The position numbers were made by a program, and so were the translations under genes. From Frankiaceae bacterium (GTDB lineage Bacteria; Actinomycetota; Actinomycetes; JAVEEJ01): a DNA stretch of 33,290 nt. Below, piece after piece: positions 31,822 to 33,290 of the stretch. A model generated the notes under the pieces. It did not search any database, had not been told where the DNA came from, and saw only the letters and a program-made list of their open reading frames with translations. The DNA lies in contig JAVEEJ010000323.1 of the NCBI GenBank assembly GCA_030840515.1, positions 1 through 33,290 of the forward strand. The letters are read 5' to 3'. Position 1 is the stretch's first letter. Each line of letters begins with the position of its first letter.

Positions 31822-32433
31822 TTAGTCGGCGCGAGCTCGATGACGCCGCATGACAATCACGATCGCGCCCACGCACGCCACGACCCCAAGTGCGATGAGC
31901 CCCGCGGTCGAGAGCTGTCGGTGCAGTCGTTCCCAGCTCGAGCCCGCGAGATAGCCCAGGACGACACATCCACCGGCCCACACGACGGCGCCCGCGACGT
32001 TCCACAACAGGAACCGTCCGTAGGGCATGCGGGCCATTCCGCACATGCCGGGGACAAGAACTCTCAGCGCAGCAGTGAACCGTCCGACGAACACCGCCTT
32101 GCCTCCGAGACGGTTCACCGCCTTCTTGCTTCGCTCGACGTGTTCGGGCTTCAACAGGCGCTTGGGCACGTGCGACAACAGCGCCTCGCCGTAGCGCCGA
32201 CCCACGGCATAACCGATGCTGTCACCGACGATGGCCCCGCTGACAGCCGCGACAATCGCTGCCCACAAAGGGATTTTCCCTTGATGCGCGAGTACGCCGC
32301 CGAGCAGCGCAGCGATCTCGCCGGGAAACACGAAGCCAACGAACGCCGATGCTTCGAGTGCCGGTAGCAAGAAGACGAAGAGCAGCGCGACAGCCGCGGG
32401 CAAGTCGAGAATCGCCTTCGCGAGCGCTGTCAC
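31822..32433 (-). CDS. DedA-family (SNARE-associated) membrane protein
   Basis: 203 residues from the GTG at 32433. The frame runs on to 32526 with a Cys/His-rich, unlikely leader. The family core is clear: FVFPGEIAALLGGVLA near the N-terminus and the GDSIGYAVGRRYG segment. VFVGRFTAALRVLVPGMCGMARMPYGRFLLWNVAGAVVWAG contains the conserved Arg and Gly-Pro-rich re-entrant loop. DedA proteins are linked to lipid-carrier flipping and membrane homeostasis. The start follows CAAGAT by six bases, so it is probably leaderless. The stop is seven bases from the convergent SIS-like gene. Confidence 0.93.
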   Translation of the reverse strand: MTALAKAILDLPAAVALLFVFLLPALEASAFVGFVFPGEIAALLGGVLAHQGKIPLWAAIVAAVSGAIVGDSIGYAVGRRYGEALLSHVPKRLLKPEHVERSKKAVNRLGGKAVFVGRFTAALRVLVPGMCGMARMPYGRFLLWNVAGAVVWAGGCVVLGYLAGSSWERLHRQLSTAGLIALGVVACVGAIVIVMRRHRARAD

Positions 32434-32439
32434 ACATGC

Positions 32440-32445
32440 ATCTTG
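32440..32445 (-). promoter_or_regulatory. -10 element of probable leaderless dedA promoter
   Basis: CAAGAT, six bases (GCATGT), then GTG on the minus strand. This supports the 32433 start over the longer frame. Confidence 0.45.
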
Positions 32446-32531
32446 CCCGGCGCCCACTTCGCGACACGCATCGACGCAGCAGGCGTGATGCTGGTAACAG
32501 TGGGGCATTGGTGTCATCGTGATCACGCAAG

Positions 32532-32551
32532 CCGGTCGACCGACCGGTCGA
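32532..32551 (+). repeat. Direct repeat and overlapping palindromes upstream of the YegP-domain gene
   Basis: CCGGTCGA occurs at 32532–32539 and 32544–32551. The segment also holds the 10-bp palindromes CGGTCGACCG and CGACCGGTCG. It is 18 bp before the start codon, a position suited to an operator. Confidence 0.4.
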
Positions 32552-32568
32552 ATGGCCAGGAGGTAGCA

Positions 32569-33288
32569 GTGCCAGCGAGGTTCGTGTTGAAGCGAGGAGC
32601 GAGCGGAAAGTTTCGCTTCAACCTTCGCGCGAACAACGGTGAGGTCATCGCGACCTCAGAGGCGTACAACTCGAAAGCCTCGGCACTCACCGGAATCCAA
32701 GCCGTTCAGACTGCAGCGGGAGGAGCAGCAGTGGTAGACGAGACGAAGCCGGCGGCGAAGAAGGCTCCGGCCAGAAAGGCCGCCAAGAAGACCGCGAAGC
32801 GGTCCACGGCCAAGAAGGCCACCACCAAGCGGACAGCCGCGAAGAAGTCGACAGCCAAGAAGTCGACGACCAAGCGCACCGCCGCCAAGAAGTCGACCGC
32901 CAAGAAGTCGACCGCCAAGAAGTCCACGGCGAAGAAGTCGACCGCCAAGAAGACCGCGAAGAAGTCGACTGCGAAGAAGACCGCGAAGCGGGCTCCGGCG
33001 AAGAAGTCGGCCGCCAAGAAGTCGACTGCCAAGAAGTCGACTGCGAAGAAGTCGACTGCCAAGAAGACCGCCAAGAAGTCCACTGCCAAGAAGTCCACGG
33101 CGAAGAAGTCGGCCGCCAAGAAGACCGCGAAGAAGTCGACTGCCAAGAAGACCGCGAAGCGGGCTCCGGCGAAGAAGTCGGCCGCCAAGAAGACCGCGAA
33201 GAAGTCGACTGCCAAGAAGACCGCGAAGCGGGCTCCGGCGAAGCGGACGGCCAAGAAGTCGACCGCCAAGCGCGCGGCGAAGAAGTAG
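32569..33288 (+). CDS. YegP-domain protein with histone-H1-like lysine repeat tail
   Basis: 239 residues from the GTG at 32569 (AGGAGG five bases upstream); the longer frame to 32443 has no support. Residues 1–50 form a YegP (DUF1508) unit (FVLKRGASGKFRFNLRANNGEVIATSEAYNSKASALTGIQAV). After a short linker, residues about 63–239 are almost only Lys, Ala, Thr, Ser and Arg in repeats of KKSTA, KKTA and KRAPA, like the tails of histone H1, HupB or other actinobacterial DNA-compacting proteins. The tail should be disordered and strongly basic, and may bind DNA or RNA. Joining it to a YegP fold is unusual. The tail DNA contains near-identical repeats, so length may vary between strains. Confidence 0.88.
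   Translation: MPARFVLKRGASGKFRFNLRANNGEVIATSEAYNSKASALTGIQAVQTAAGGAAVVDETKPAAKKAPARKAAKKTAKRSTAKKATTKRTAAKKSTAKKSTTKRTAAKKSTAKKSTAKKSTAKKSTAKKTAKKSTAKKTAKRAPAKKSAAKKSTAKKSTAKKSTAKKTAKKSTAKKSTAKKSAAKKTAKKSTAKKTAKRAPAKKSAAKKTAKKSTAKKTAKRAPAKRTAKKSTAKRAAKK
32953..33243 (+). repeat. 51-bp repeat units within the lysine-rich tail
   Basis: A 51-bp unit beginning ACCGCGAAGAAGTCGACTG occurs at 32953–33003 (one mismatch), 33124–33174 and 33193–33243. The last two are 69 bp apart. Near-identity at the DNA level, beyond what the protein needs, points to recent slippage or duplication. Confidence 0.8.
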
Positions 33289-33290
33289 CG

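Noticed and set aside
32706..33269. Minus-strand frame rich in Phe, Val, Ala and Asp (187 codons)
   Set aside because: It is the reverse complement of the lysine-repeat codons. The hydrophobic pattern follows from the repeat and is not a membrane protein.

Overview
The window is a gene-dense, very GC-rich chromosomal segment of an actinomycete. The evidence is a glnE–glnA2–nadE–panB neighbourhood like that of Mycobacterium and Streptomyces, an F420:NADPH oxidoreductase, a SigE-family ECF sigma factor, frequent GTG starts, and several start codons that appear leaderless, six bases after a -10 hexamer. I cannot assign a genus. No tRNA, rRNA, CRISPR array, insertion sequence or prophage gene was seen.

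Left part (1–12 kb). A PadR-type repressor (5' end outside the window) overlaps an ABC ATPase gene, which overlaps an FtsX/MacB-type permease gene: a self-regulated efflux-type transporter. Convergent to it is a minus-strand run of six coupled genes read from 12002 down to 3792. The order is glnE (probably leaderless), an alpha/beta hydrolase, an MFS exporter, two small membrane proteins, and a large secreted esterase-like protein ending in an LPXTG sortase signal.

Middle (12–21.7 kb). An FtsH-type membrane AAA+ protease overlaps the gene for a large membrane-anchored surface protein with BNR-like repeats and an integrin-beta-like VWA domain. Then come glnA2 (446 aa, no adenylylation tyrosine, with a GlnR-box-like site upstream) and a divergent pair of Tat-exported DUF1800 and DUF1501 proteins.

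Right-middle (21.7–26.7 kb). This is an envelope/stress cassette. A SigE-family ECF sigma factor overlaps a single-pass membrane protein with a BsuPI-like outer domain. Divergent from it is a small secreted cysteine protein. The 123-bp spacer holds two mirror-image ECF promoters (GAACC-N16-CGTCTA on each strand) whose -35 elements abut to form a perfect 16-bp palindrome. Next are two tandem paralogous secreted BNR-type proteins with a GGDCCE motif. Both share an upstream block with each other and with the ftsH operon.

Right end (26.7–33.3 kb). Housekeeping genes nadE, panB and fno are followed by a membrane protein with a Ser/Pro/Lys-rich tail, a SIS-like protein, a DedA membrane protein, and a YegP-domain protein fused to a long histone-H1-like lysine repeat tail.

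Across the window the heptamer GTACTCG (mostly as GNCGTACTCG) recurs about 20 times. It appears in short intergenic gaps and, inside genes, often by means of the rare codon GTA. This looks like a dispersed DNA word rather than coding chance.
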